Assembly: GCF_002994635.1 (NCBI RefSeq)
Contig: NZ_PVNL01000013.1
Location: 1-64,000 of the forward strand
Direction of reading: 5' to 3'
DNA length: 64,000 nt
Origin: Enhygromyxa salina
GTDB taxonomy: Bacteria > Myxococcota_A > Polyangia > Nannocystales > Nannocystaceae
The translations under genes were made by a program, and so were the position numbers. Shown piece after piece: positions 8,370 to 16,642 of this stretch; position 1 is the stretch's first letter; each line of letters opens with the position of its first letter. The notes beneath the pieces were generated by a model, which saw only the letters and a list, made by a program, of their open reading frames with translations, was not told where the DNA came from and searched no databases.

Positions 8370-9239
8370 ATGTCACGATCGAGCGCCGTCAAACGTCAGG
8401 CACCCTCCGCGTCTCTTCAGTCGGAGTCAGATGAACAGGCGTGGGCCGACCATGAACTGGTCCATGGGGAGCTGGCCCACGAGCTCACCAGCGAAGTCGA
8501 GGCGGGCCTCGAGCTCGAGCTCGCCGACGATCCCTACCCGCAGCTGCCCGCCGACCACCAAGAGGCCCTGCGCGCGGAGCTCCAAGATCGGCTGGGCGCG
8601 TATCTCAGCAGCGGCCGCGCCCGGGTGGTGATCACCGACAACCTGCGCACCATGATGTCGGTCAAGCGCGGCCACGGGGTCTACACCTTCCGGCTGCACC
8701 ACATGTTCGTCGACGCGCCGCCGCTGCTGCTGCGGGCCGTCGTCGCCTACGCCGAGCAGCAAGACCCCGAGGCCTCGGAGCAGCTGCGCAACTTCATTGA
8801 CGCCAACGAAGACGTGATCCGCCAGCGCGGCGGACCGCGGCCGTTCACCGTCGACGTGGAGGGGCGCTACCACAACCTCCAGACCATCTTCGACACGCTC
8901 AACGCCGACTATTTTGGCGGCGCGATCAAAGCCAGGATCACCTGGGGTCCCCGCACCAACCGCAAGCGCGGACGCGCGTCGATCAAGCTCGGCAGCTACA
9001 CCGTCGAAGACGAGCTGATCCGCGTGCACCCGGTGTTGGACGCCGCCGACGTGCCCCGCCACTATCTGGCCTGGGTCGTCTACCACGAGATGCTCCACGA
9101 GGTTCACGACATGCCGATCGTCGACGGCCGCCGCGTGTACCACACCCGCGCGTTTCGCCAGGCCGAGGCCAAGTTCGATCAGTACGCCGAGGCCGTGCTG
9201 TGGGAGCGGCAAAACCTCGACAAGCTGCTCAATCGCTAG
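8370..9239 (+). CDS. SprT-like zinc metalloprotein
   Basis: About 289 residues. The C-terminal ~110 residues form a SprT-like domain: LQTIFDTLNADYFGG, then LGSYTVEDELIRVHP, the HExxH zinc motif in VYHEMLHEVHD and a later YHTRAFRQAEAKFDQY that probably gives the third His. The N-terminal half is acidic (many Glu/Leu, VHGELAHELTSEVEAGLELE) and resembles no family I know. The SprT fold includes DNA-protein crosslink proteases (Spartan) and uncharacterised bacterial proteins; which activity applies is unknown. ATG 8370 is used; in-frame codons up to 8247 give a Pro/Thr-rich stretch unlike the rest. The 370 bases between 7999 and 8370 hold the divergent moaX promoter and nothing else I recognise. 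Confidence 0.75.
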   Translation: MSRSSAVKRQAPSASLQSESDEQAWADHELVHGELAHELTSEVEAGLELELADDPYPQLPADHQEALRAELQDRLGAYLSSGRARVVITDNLRTMMSVKRGHGVYTFRLHHMFVDAPPLLLRAVVAYAEQQDPEASEQLRNFIDANEDVIRQRGGPRPFTVDVEGRYHNLQTIFDTLNADYFGGAIKARITWGPRTNRKRGRASIKLGSYTVEDELIRVHPVLDAADVPRHYLAWVVYHEMLHEVHDMPIVDGRRVYHTRAFRQAEAKFDQYAEAVLWERQNLDKLLNR

Positions 9240-9245
9240 CGCGGG

Positions 9246-10223
9246 TCAACCAGCGAGGCTCCGCAGCTCGACGATCGACCGCGTGAGCGGGATCTTGCCC
9301 GCGTCGCTCTCGACCGAGATCGAGACCCGCCCGCGCGGGCCCAGCTCGATCCGCAGGATCGCTGCGGCCGCGGCTTCCGGCGCATCGGGGGCAGCCACGC
9401 AGGCCTTGTCGAACGCGGCGAACACCTCGTGCTCGTTGAGGCCGATCCTGGTCAAAAGCCGCTTGTCGCCGCGGGTCAGCCAGGTGATCTGCAGCTGCTT
9501 GGGCACGGTGTGGAGCTCATCGGGCGGCGGCTCCCGGGCGAAGTCATACACCTCACGCTCGCCGTTGAAGCTGCGCAGTGCCATGTGCAGGGGCACCTGC
9601 ACGCCCTCGACGAGGATCCGCCAGCGGTAGCGGCCGACGTACTTGGTCCAGGTCGACACGGGCGGGCCGCGCTCGGCGTGGGACTTCAGCTCGACGTCGG
9701 TCAGGCGCGACCGCAGCTTGGCGCCGATGAAGCTGGACCTCGAGATGTCCGGGTTATCGAGGACCTTCGACCACTCGAGCTCGGCCGGCTCGAGCTGAGC
9801 GCGGACGACCTCACGCACGCGCCCGCTGCCCGCCAGCCACACGCTGCACCAACCACCGAGCCCCATGCCCACGATGATCTTGTCCCAGCCGACAGGCTCG
9901 CCCGTGACCGGCTCCTTGAAGCCGGCCCGAAACAGCTGCGTGAGCTCGGCGTGGGGCAGCGCGACGGTGCCCGAAAAAAATTGGTCTTCGGTGTACGAGA
10001 ACCACGCCACGCTGAGCTGCTCGGGCACGGGCTTGAGCGGCTCACCCACGAGGTGGCGCGAGCCGATCTCGCCCCAGCCGTTGTTGACGATCTTGCCGGC
10101 CGGGACCCGCACGCTCTCGGCCCCGCTGCAGGTCAGCTGACCCGAGATCAGCTGCATGGGGTAGCGCTCGTCCGCGCACTCGGTCGGCAGCCACTCGAAG
10201 GTCTGCAATTGTGGTGTCGTCAT
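9246..10223 (-). CDS. DUF2931-like protein, probable immunity partner of the DUF2235 lipase
   Basis: A 325-residue protein with the DUF2931 pattern repeated loosely in two halves: YPMQLISGQ...NNGWGEIG, LPHAELTQLFRAGF and DKIIVGMGLGGWCSVWLAG in the first; MALRSFNGEREVYDF and PKQLQITWLTRGDKRLLTRI in the second. DUF2931 proteins are commonly encoded beside DUF2235 (Tle1-type) type VI secretion phospholipase effectors. It starts eight bases after the DUF2235 stop, so the two are one operon. No signal peptide or lipobox is visible, so if it is immunity it would act in the cytoplasm or need another export route. Family assignment is from memory of the pattern. Confidence 0.72.
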   Translation of the reverse strand: MTTPQLQTFEWLPTECADERYPMQLISGQLTCSGAESVRVPAGKIVNNGWGEIGSRHLVGEPLKPVPEQLSVAWFSYTEDQFFSGTVALPHAELTQLFRAGFKEPVTGEPVGWDKIIVGMGLGGWCSVWLAGSGRVREVVRAQLEPAELEWSKVLDNPDISRSSFIGAKLRSRLTDVELKSHAERGPPVSTWTKYVGRYRWRILVEGVQVPLHMALRSFNGEREVYDFAREPPPDELHTVPKQLQITWLTRGDKRLLTRIGLNEHEVFAAFDKACVAAPDAPEAAAAAILRIELGPRGRVSISVESDAGKIPLTRSIVELRSLAG

Positions 10224-10231
10224 GTCGGCTC

Positions 10232-11839
10232 TCAACCGGCTTGTACGATCCGCTGACGCTGACCGGTCATCGGCCCGCCCGCGCTGAACTGCGGCTGGTT
10301 GACGCTGCCGTAGGACGCGGAGAAGTGCAGGTAATCGTGACGCAGCCGGCGAAACGCCGCGCCCCGCATGCCGATCCAGTGCTGCGCGGTCGAGGTGGTC
10401 CCGGCGAGGTGGGCCGCGACGTGGGCGTCGATCGTGCCGCTCACGCCCGCCAGCGCCGCGGGGATCGGGTGGTGAACCGCGGGAGGATCGAAGGTCAGCC
10501 CGGTCTGCATCGCAAAGTCGGCCATGTGCTTGAGGGGGATCCGGTTGTAGGTGTTGCGGATCCCTCGTCGGGTGACCCTGAGCTCGTTCCAGAAATTGAC
10601 GTCGGCGATCTCGGCCGGCAGGTACCAGCCCGAGTCGATCAACCACGCGCGCTCGCGCTCGAACCGGCGCCTCAGCGCCTCGTTCGAGAACTGGTCGAAG
10701 TCGAGGATCTGCAGGCCGACCTCCTCGGCGTTGTCTGTATATCCGCCGCCGACGTCGGAGTGGACGCCCGGCAGGTAGATCTCGACCCCGACCCCGGCCC
10801 CGATCGCGCTGGCGATGTTGGTGAGCCGGAAGTTCTTGCGGTGCTCTTCGGCGGCGGCCAGCTGCACGACCTTCTTGGCCGAGCGGATCGCGTCGAGGCT
10901 GAGATCCGCGGTGTCGTTGCTGTGCTTGACCCCGTACGACGCGACCGTGTCGAACAGCCCGATGAAGTTGACCTCGAGCAGCTCGACGGGGTGACCGAGG
11001 GCCTCGATCCTGGGCTTGAGCGGGTTCTCGGTCAGGACGAAGTGGACGAAATTGCGGGCCGCCGCGGCCCCGCGGCTGAACCCGAACGCGTCGAGGTGGA
11101 TGCGCTCGATGATCTCCCCGCCCGCGATGCCGAGCTCACGAATGCCCCGCAGCAGCTCGTTGACGCCGGCCCTGACCTTGGCCGGGACCCCGGTGTCGCC
11201 CAGGCCTGTCCCCATGCCGTAGAGCGAGTCACCCTGGTGATTCTGGGTGCCGATGCCCTCGACATAGATCGAGTACGAGTGATCGAAGGTCGAGTCGCCC
11301 GTGCACAGGGTCTCGAGCCGCGACACGTTGGTGAAGTCGTTCTCGAAGCTGCCCTCGCCCTCGTTCGCTCGATAGGTCGCGTTGTTGCGCAGGCGGTCGC
11401 GGGTGTTCGCGCGGTTGTTGCCCGTGCCGTCGAAGAACAGGCTGACGCGGATCGTCGTCTTGGCCAGCGGCGGCGCCTCGTCCTCGGGCGCCTCCTCGGC
11501 CTCCTCGCGCTGTGGGGCCTCGACCTCGGGCTGCCTGGGGCGGACGACCCGATGGACCTCGGCCTGCTGCGCGCGCATCATCACCAGGTCGCCGCCGCTC
11601 GCCGCGATCCCGCCGATCCGACCGAGCGCCTTCGCGGCCACGTCCTCGGCCTCGTTGTCGCGCAGGTTGAGGATCGCGGACAGCTGCCGGATCAGGTCGG
11701 GATCCCGGCGGCGCAGCGCAGCTTCGAGCAACGCCCGCGCGCGGCCGGGCTCGACCTGCTCCGCCGCGCTGCCCAGCTTGGTGCCGCCGCGGACCAGAAA
11801 GTAGCGCTCTGACCCGTCGAAGATGTGAATGCGGAGCAT
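10232..11839 (-). CDS. DUF2235 phospholipase effector (Tle1-like)
   Basis: The 535-residue protein has the DUF2235 alpha/beta-hydrolase layout: VSLFFDGTGNNRANTR near residue 132, the nucleophile motif GFSRGAAAARNF (Ser255), the acid in NFIGLFDTVAS (Asp297) and the catalytic His in LPGVHSDVGGGY (His360). These are the features of Tle1-family type VI secretion phospholipases. The first ~125 residues (MLRIHIFDGSERYF..., then a Glu/Pro-rich linker) are not a PAAR, VgrG or RHS adaptor, so the delivery route is open. The downstream DUF2931 gene is the likely immunity partner. No secretion-apparatus genes are in the window. A TATAGT hexamer at 11863-11858 lies 18 bases upstream but lacks a matching -35. 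Confidence 0.85.
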   Translation of the reverse strand: MLRIHIFDGSERYFLVRGGTKLGSAAEQVEPGRARALLEAALRRRDPDLIRQLSAILNLRDNEAEDVAAKALGRIGGIAASGGDLVMMRAQQAEVHRVVRPRQPEVEAPQREEAEEAPEDEAPPLAKTTIRVSLFFDGTGNNRANTRDRLRNNATYRANEGEGSFENDFTNVSRLETLCTGDSTFDHSYSIYVEGIGTQNHQGDSLYGMGTGLGDTGVPAKVRAGVNELLRGIRELGIAGGEIIERIHLDAFGFSRGAAAARNFVHFVLTENPLKPRIEALGHPVELLEVNFIGLFDTVASYGVKHSNDTADLSLDAIRSAKKVVQLAAAEEHRKNFRLTNIASAIGAGVGVEIYLPGVHSDVGGGYTDNAEEVGLQILDFDQFSNEALRRRFERERAWLIDSGWYLPAEIADVNFWNELRVTRRGIRNTYNRIPLKHMADFAMQTGLTFDPPAVHHPIPAALAGVSGTIDAHVAAHLAGTTSTAQHWIGMRGAAFRRLRHDYLHFSASYGSVNQPQFSAGGPMTGQRQRIVQAG

Positions 11840-12037
11840 CGCTGGTGCCTTGGGTAGACTATATGCTTGTTTGGACGGCCTGTGCGCCCAACCTGTCGGC
11901 GGGGCGATGGCTCACCCCTGAAACCCCGTCGCGGCGTTCTGGCTGCCGCCACGGTCGAGAACTCGCTCAGACCCCGGTTCCACGCTGAGTGATCCGTCCT
12001 CACCGCGCACGCTCCGTGCGATGCTCGACGGGCAGCC

Positions 12038-13456
12038 GTGCAGACCCTGACGACCAACTCGAACTTCGTGGACGCCGACGCCCGGCGACGCACCGAGGAG
12101 ATCCTGGCGCTGGTCGTGGTCTGGTGCCGCGAGGCGCCCGAGCGGGTCGGCGAGGTGCTGGTGCCCGACCCCGAGGCCGAGCCCGCCGACGGCTGGCGGT
12201 TTGGACGTGGAGACCAGGGCCCGGATCGCCTGGCGCTGGTCCGTCAGCGCGGCGGCCACAATCAGATCGCGGGGCCGCTCGAGCTTCCGCGGGTGTCGCA
12301 GGAGCAGCTGCGGATCCGCAGCATCGACCGCGAGACCCTGGAGCTTCGCAACATCGGTCGACGAACCCTGTTGGTCGACGGCGGCGAGGTCAAGGTCTCC
12401 CGCCGGATCCGCGAGGGCGCGGTGGTCGAGCTGCGGGGGCAGCTGCTGCTGTTGGCCGCCCGGCGACCGATCGAGCTGCCTGCGCTCGAGCTCCCCGACT
12501 CGCTGTGCCCGGAGTTCGGGCGGCCCGACGCGTTTGGGTTGCTCGGCGAGAGCCCGCCAGCCTGGGCGCTGCGCGGGCAGATCTGGTTCATGGCCCAGCG
12601 CGACGTTCACGTGCTGATCCAGGGTCCGAGCGGGGTCGGCAAGGAGCTCGTCGCCCAGGCGATCCACTCGCTGTCGAGCCGGGGCGCGCGGCCGTTGGTC
12701 GCCCGCAACGCGGCGACGCTGCCCGAGTCGCTGATCGACGCGGAGCTGTTCGGCAACCTCCGCGACTACCCCAACCCCGGAACCCCCGAGCGGCCCGGCC
12801 TGGTCGGCGCCGCCGATCGCAGCTCGCTGTTGCTCGACGAGATCGGCGAGCTCTCGCACCAGCTGCAGGCCCACCTCCTGCGGCTGCTCGACTCCGGCGA
12901 GTACCAGCGGCTCGGCGAGGCGCAGACCCGCCAGGCCAAGCTCCGGCTGCTCGCGGCGACCAATCGCCCGGTCGCCGAGCTCAAGCACGACCTCGCCGCG
13001 CGCCTGCGCCTGCGGGTCAGCGTGCCGCCGCTCGCCGCCCGGCGCGAGGACATCGCGCTGCTGATCCCGCACCTGATCCGGCGGATGGCCGGCGAGGATC
13101 CGCTGCTCGCCCGCCGCTTCTTCGAGACCGGCGATCCGAGCGGGCATCCGCGCGTCGACGCGGGCCTGGTCCGCGAGCTGCTCGGCCGCGCGTATCCGAC
13201 CAACGTCCGCGAGCTCGAGGGCGCGCTGTGGACCGCGATGATGCACAGCGTGGTCGCCGACCACAGCCAGGTTCAGGCGCCCGCGGCCACCGACCTGGCG
13301 GCCGGCTCGGAGGTCGATCCGCGCTCGCTGACCCGCGCGCAGATCGAGCTCGCGCTCGCCCACGCCGACGGCGTCCAGGACCGTGCCTGGCGCTTGCTCG
13401 GGCTGCGCAACCGCTATCAGCTGCTCCGCCTGCTCAAGAAGCACGGGCTCGGTTGA
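12038..13456 (+). CDS. FHA-AAA+-Fis enhancer-binding regulator, copy A
   Basis: 472 residues from a GTG start. Residues ~50-135 form an FHA-like domain (GWRFGRG, RVSQEQLRIRS, NIGRRTLLVDGG), normally a phosphothreonine reader. The AAA+ domain has Walker A GPSGVGKE near 196 and Walker B SLLLDEI near 263. Where the sigma-54-contacting GAFTGA loop belongs, the protein has DYPNPG at the same distance from flanking motifs. The C-terminus is a Fis-type HTH (ALAHADGVQDRAWRLLGL then RNRYQLLRLLKK). It lies directly upstream of two operator-like sites, a sigma-54 promoter and a Ser/Thr kinase gene, which suggests it drives that operon after phospho-dependent signalling. Its paralogue is at 30354. Confidence 0.9.
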   Translation: MQTLTTNSNFVDADARRRTEEILALVVVWCREAPERVGEVLVPDPEAEPADGWRFGRGDQGPDRLALVRQRGGHNQIAGPLELPRVSQEQLRIRSIDRETLELRNIGRRTLLVDGGEVKVSRRIREGAVVELRGQLLLLAARRPIELPALELPDSLCPEFGRPDAFGLLGESPPAWALRGQIWFMAQRDVHVLIQGPSGVGKELVAQAIHSLSSRGARPLVARNAATLPESLIDAELFGNLRDYPNPGTPERPGLVGAADRSSLLLDEIGELSHQLQAHLLRLLDSGEYQRLGEAQTRQAKLRLLAATNRPVAELKHDLAARLRLRVSVPPLAARREDIALLIPHLIRRMAGEDPLLARRFFETGDPSGHPRVDAGLVRELLGRAYPTNVRELEGALWTAMMHSVVADHSQVQAPAATDLAAGSEVDPRSLTRAQIELALAHADGVQDRAWRLLGLRNRYQLLRLLKKHGLG

Positions 13457-13458
13457 GC

Positions 13459-13490
13459 TTGTGCGCGCACAATTGACTGTGTGCGCGAAT
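13459..13490 (+). promoter_or_regulatory. twin upstream activator sites, copy A
   Basis: TTGTGCGCGCACAA (13459-13472) is a perfect 14-bp palindrome. A second site starting GTGCGCG at 13481 has the same left half and a degenerate right half. The cores start 20 bp apart, about two helical turns, and the first core is 86 bp upstream of the -24 GG. This matches the layout of binding sites for sigma-54 enhancer-binding proteins. Confidence 0.65.
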
Positions 13491-13545
13491 CAGCGGTGAC
13501 CGGCTCCCATTCGGCGCCACCGCGGCTGTGGAGGGCTCACGTGGC

Positions 13546-13561
13546 TGGCATGTCGGTTGCA
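13546..13561 (+). promoter_or_regulatory. sigma-54 (-24/-12) promoter, copy A operon
   Basis: The sequence TGGCATG-TCGG-TTGCA matches the consensus TGGCACG-N4-TTGCW at all but one conserved base with exact GG-to-GC spacing. Transcription should start near 13572, about 90 bases before the kinase ATG. It lies between the regulator gene and the kinase gene. Confidence 0.75.
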
Positions 13562-13662
13562 CGATGGGCCGGCGAATGTTTGCCTGGTCCGCGCTATGCT
13601 CGAGCCGCGTCGTGGCGCCGCGCCCCTCCCCGAGGGCCCGCGCCGTGGCGACGCGCTCGACG

Positions 13663-16608
13663 ATGGAGACGGTCGAACATGAGCCGCTGACCGAAGACCC
13701 AGGCGACGAGGGTGAACGCAGCGAGCGAGTCCGGCGGACTGACCACGAAGCGCGGCTGGCCGCGGCCGTTCGCGCCAACTTGTTTCCGGGCCTGGCCTCG
13801 GTCCCCAATCGCGCCACCGCAGTCGCGCCGGACGAGGCGGTGCGGATCGGTCGCTATCCGATCCTGCGCAAGCTCGGCGAGGGCGGCATGGGCGTGGTGT
13901 TTGCGGGCTACGACGAGCAGCTCGATCGCAAGGTCGCGATCAAGCTGCTGCGTCGGCGCTATCAGGATCGGGTCGCCGGACTTCGGCTCGAGCGCGAGGG
14001 CCAGGCGCTGGCGCGGCTGTCTCATCCCAACGTCGTGCAGATCTACGAGCTCGGCGAGCACCAGGGCGCGGTGTTCGTGGCGATGGAATTCGTGGTCGGC
14101 GAGACGTTGCGGGCGTGGCTGGCTGGCAGCACCACTCCCGACGCGGGCCACGACTCGGGTCACGACTGGCGCGCGATCGCAACGGTCCTGCGCCAGGCGG
14201 GGGCCGGACTCGCCGCGGCGCATGCGGCCGAGCTGGTCCACCGCGACTTCAAGCCGGACAACGTGATCGTCGGCGCCGACGGGCGCGTGCGGGTGCTCGA
14301 CTTTGGCCTGGTTCGCGAGGCGGGCGGTCAACCCGACGCGCCTGACGACCCCGCGAGCGCCGAGCAGCTCGACGACATGCGATCGCTGACGCGATCCGGC
14401 GCGATCATGGGCACGCCGGGCTACATGGCGCCGGAGCAGTTCCACGCGCACACCTGCGACGCCCTGACCGATCAATTCGCGTTTTGTGTGGTCGCGTTCG
14501 AGGGCCTGTTCGGCCACCGACCGTTCGTCGGCGACAACCTGGCGGCGCTCCGCGAGCGGGTCGCGAGCGGGGCGATCGAGCCGATCCGCGACGGCTCGCG
14601 GGTCCCGGCCCGGCTGCGGGCGGCGATCCTGCGTGGGCTGTCCGTCGACCCGAGCGCGCGCTGGCCCGACATGCCGACGCTGCTCGCCGAGCTCGATCGT
14701 GCGCTGGACCCCGGCCGTCGGCGGCGGCGGCTCGGGTGGGCGGCGGGCGTGGTCGCGGTCATCGCCAGCGCCGCCGTCACGGCCGGAAGCCTGAGCGCGG
14801 AGCCAACCCTGTGCGTGTTCACCACGAGCGCGCTCGCGGGCACCTGGGACGACCCGCGCCGCGACGCGCTCGCTGCCGCGTTTGCTGCCCGATCGCTGCC
14901 GTCGGCCGAGCGGGCCCTGCCGCTGGTCGAGGGCGCGCTCGATCGCTGGCGCGCGCAGTGGTTGGCGAGCCGGCGCTCGGTCTGCGAGGCGACCCGCGTC
15001 GTGGGTGATCAGTCCGAGGCCATGCTCGATCGGCGCAGCGGGTGCCTCGAGCGACAGCGGCGCGAGGTCACGGCGATCGTCGACGTGCTGATCGAGCCCG
15101 ACGGGGCCGGCGTCGACCGGGCGTTCGAGCTGCTCGATCGGCTGCCTGATCGGCGCGAGTGCGAGGACCCGCAGCTCGGCCAGATCGCCCACCCGCTGCC
15201 CTCACAGCCCGAGCGACGCGAGGCGGTGCTCGCTGCCTACACCCAGCTCAGCCGCGCGCGGGCGCTCGGGGCCAACGGACAGCCCGAGCGAGCCGACGCG
15301 ATCGCCGAGGCCCTGCGCAGCTCGGCGCCCGACTACGTCCCGCTGCAGGTCGAGCTGCGGGCGCTCGCCGCCGAGCAGGCGCTGTGGCGCCAGGCCGTCG
15401 ACGAGGCGGTGCCGCTGCTGCGTCAGGCGATCCGCGAGGCCGAGGTCGCCGGACTCGACGAGCTCTCGGCCTCGCTGCGGACCACGCTCGCAACCCAGGT
15501 GGTCGGTCAGTGGGGACGACCGGAGGTCCAGGCCGTCGTGCTCGACGAGGCCGAGACCGCCGTGACCCGACTCGGCCGGCCCGACGATCTGCGCACGCTC
15601 GAGCTCGACCTCGCGCGCGCGGCCTGGCTCGTCGACGCGGGCGATCACGAGGCGGCGCTGGCTGCTTACGCCAGGATCATCGCGGCGGCGTCGACCCTCG
15701 AGGCGACGGGCTTGCTCGGTCGGGCCCAGCGACGGCGCGCCCAGCTGCTGCTCTCGCTCGAGCGCCATGAGGCGGCCGAGCAGGCGTTCACGGCGGCCCA
15801 GACGTCGCTCGAGACCTGGCGGCCGGGCTCGTTGGTGCTCGCCGACATCGCGCTCGACCTCGGCCGACTCGAGCTCGGCCGCGGCCAGTTCGACGCGGCC
15901 GCCGATCAGTTCGCCCGCGCCCGCGAGCTGTACGAGCCTCGCGTCGGTCCCGATTCCGCCAACCTCGGTCGGCTCGAGCTCGCCGATGCCAAGCTCGCGC
16001 TGCTCCGCGGCGAGCTCCAGCAGGCCGAGGCTGGGTTTACTCGGGTCACGACCACCGTCACCGATGCGGCCGTGCTCGCCGACGCCTGGGAGGCGCTCGG
16101 CGTCGTCCGCTTCTATCGCGCGAACTTCTCCGGGTCGATCGCCGCGTACGAGCGCGCGCTCGACCATCGGCTGGCTATCGTCGGCGCCGAGCACCCCGAC
16201 GTCGGGCTGCTGCGAGCCAATCTTGGCGAGTCGCTGGCGGCCGTCGGCGATCACCAGGGCGCGCTCGCGGCCTACGCCGAGGCGCTAGAGATCCTGACCA
16301 CGGCGTGGCCGGCCGACCACTCGGATCTGGCGATCCCCTACAAAGGCCGGGCGCAGTCCCGGCTCGCGCTCGGCGATCCCGCGGGTGCTCGCGTCGACCT
16401 CGAGCGGGCGTTGGCGCTGCACGAGGCCAACCCGGGCGAGCCGATCGAGCACGCGGACGTCGAATTCAGCCTCGCCCGCGCGCTGCTCGAGCTCGGCGAG
16501 CGCGAGCGCGCCTTGACCCTCGCAGTCGCGGCGCAGCGGCGGTTTGACGGGCTCGGGCAGCCCGAGTCGGTCGCCACGATCGCGGCCTGGCTCGCCGATC
16601 ACAACTGA
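13663..16608 (+). CDS. membrane Ser/Thr protein kinase with TPR tail, copy A
   Basis: About 981 residues. The Hanks-type kinase (residues ~62-335) has LGEGGMGVVF, VAIKLL with catalytic Lys94, HRDFKPDN near 193, DFGLVR near 212 and GTPGYMAPEQ. An Arg-rich stop-transfer sequence and one membrane helix (~355-378, LGWAAGVVAVIASAAVTAG) follow. The C-terminal ~590 residues, presumably periplasmic, are rich in TPR-like helix pairs (for example FYRANFSGSIAAYERALDHR, ANLGESLAAVGDHQGALAAY). ATG 13663 is used; an in-frame GTG at 13612 would add 17 residues. It is the first gene behind the sigma-54 promoter, so kinase level would rise with the operon it may control: a positive feedback loop (inference). 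Paralogue at 26742. Confidence 0.93.
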   Translation: METVEHEPLTEDPGDEGERSERVRRTDHEARLAAAVRANLFPGLASVPNRATAVAPDEAVRIGRYPILRKLGEGGMGVVFAGYDEQLDRKVAIKLLRRRYQDRVAGLRLEREGQALARLSHPNVVQIYELGEHQGAVFVAMEFVVGETLRAWLAGSTTPDAGHDSGHDWRAIATVLRQAGAGLAAAHAAELVHRDFKPDNVIVGADGRVRVLDFGLVREAGGQPDAPDDPASAEQLDDMRSLTRSGAIMGTPGYMAPEQFHAHTCDALTDQFAFCVVAFEGLFGHRPFVGDNLAALRERVASGAIEPIRDGSRVPARLRAAILRGLSVDPSARWPDMPTLLAELDRALDPGRRRRRLGWAAGVVAVIASAAVTAGSLSAEPTLCVFTTSALAGTWDDPRRDALAAAFAARSLPSAERALPLVEGALDRWRAQWLASRRSVCEATRVVGDQSEAMLDRRSGCLERQRREVTAIVDVLIEPDGAGVDRAFELLDRLPDRRECEDPQLGQIAHPLPSQPERREAVLAAYTQLSRARALGANGQPERADAIAEALRSSAPDYVPLQVELRALAAEQALWRQAVDEAVPLLRQAIREAEVAGLDELSASLRTTLATQVVGQWGRPEVQAVVLDEAETAVTRLGRPDDLRTLELDLARAAWLVDAGDHEAALAAYARIIAAASTLEATGLLGRAQRRRAQLLLSLERHEAAEQAFTAAQTSLETWRPGSLVLADIALDLGRLELGRGQFDAAADQFARARELYEPRVGPDSANLGRLELADAKLALLRGELQQAEAGFTRVTTTVTDAAVLADAWEALGVVRFYRANFSGSIAAYERALDHRLAIVGAEHPDVGLLRANLGESLAAVGDHQGALAAYAEALEILTTAWPADHSDLAIPYKGRAQSRLALGDPAGARVDLERALALHEANPGEPIEHADVEFSLARALLELGERERALTLAVAAQRRFDGLGQPESVATIAAWLADHN

Positions 16609-16642
16609 CAGCTTGCAGCAACGAGACACCGAAACACTGATC

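Noticed and set aside
11858..11863. TATAGT on the minus strand as promoter of the DUF2235 gene
   Set aside because: The hexamer is good but no -35 hexamer lies at 16-18 bp; kept only as a remark.
13595..13600. TATGCT in the kinase A leader as a second, sigma-70 start
   Set aside because: It ends 11 bases before an in-frame GTG (13612) and 62 bases before the chosen ATG, and has no -35; the sigma-54 element upstream is far stronger. Not excluded as a secondary start.
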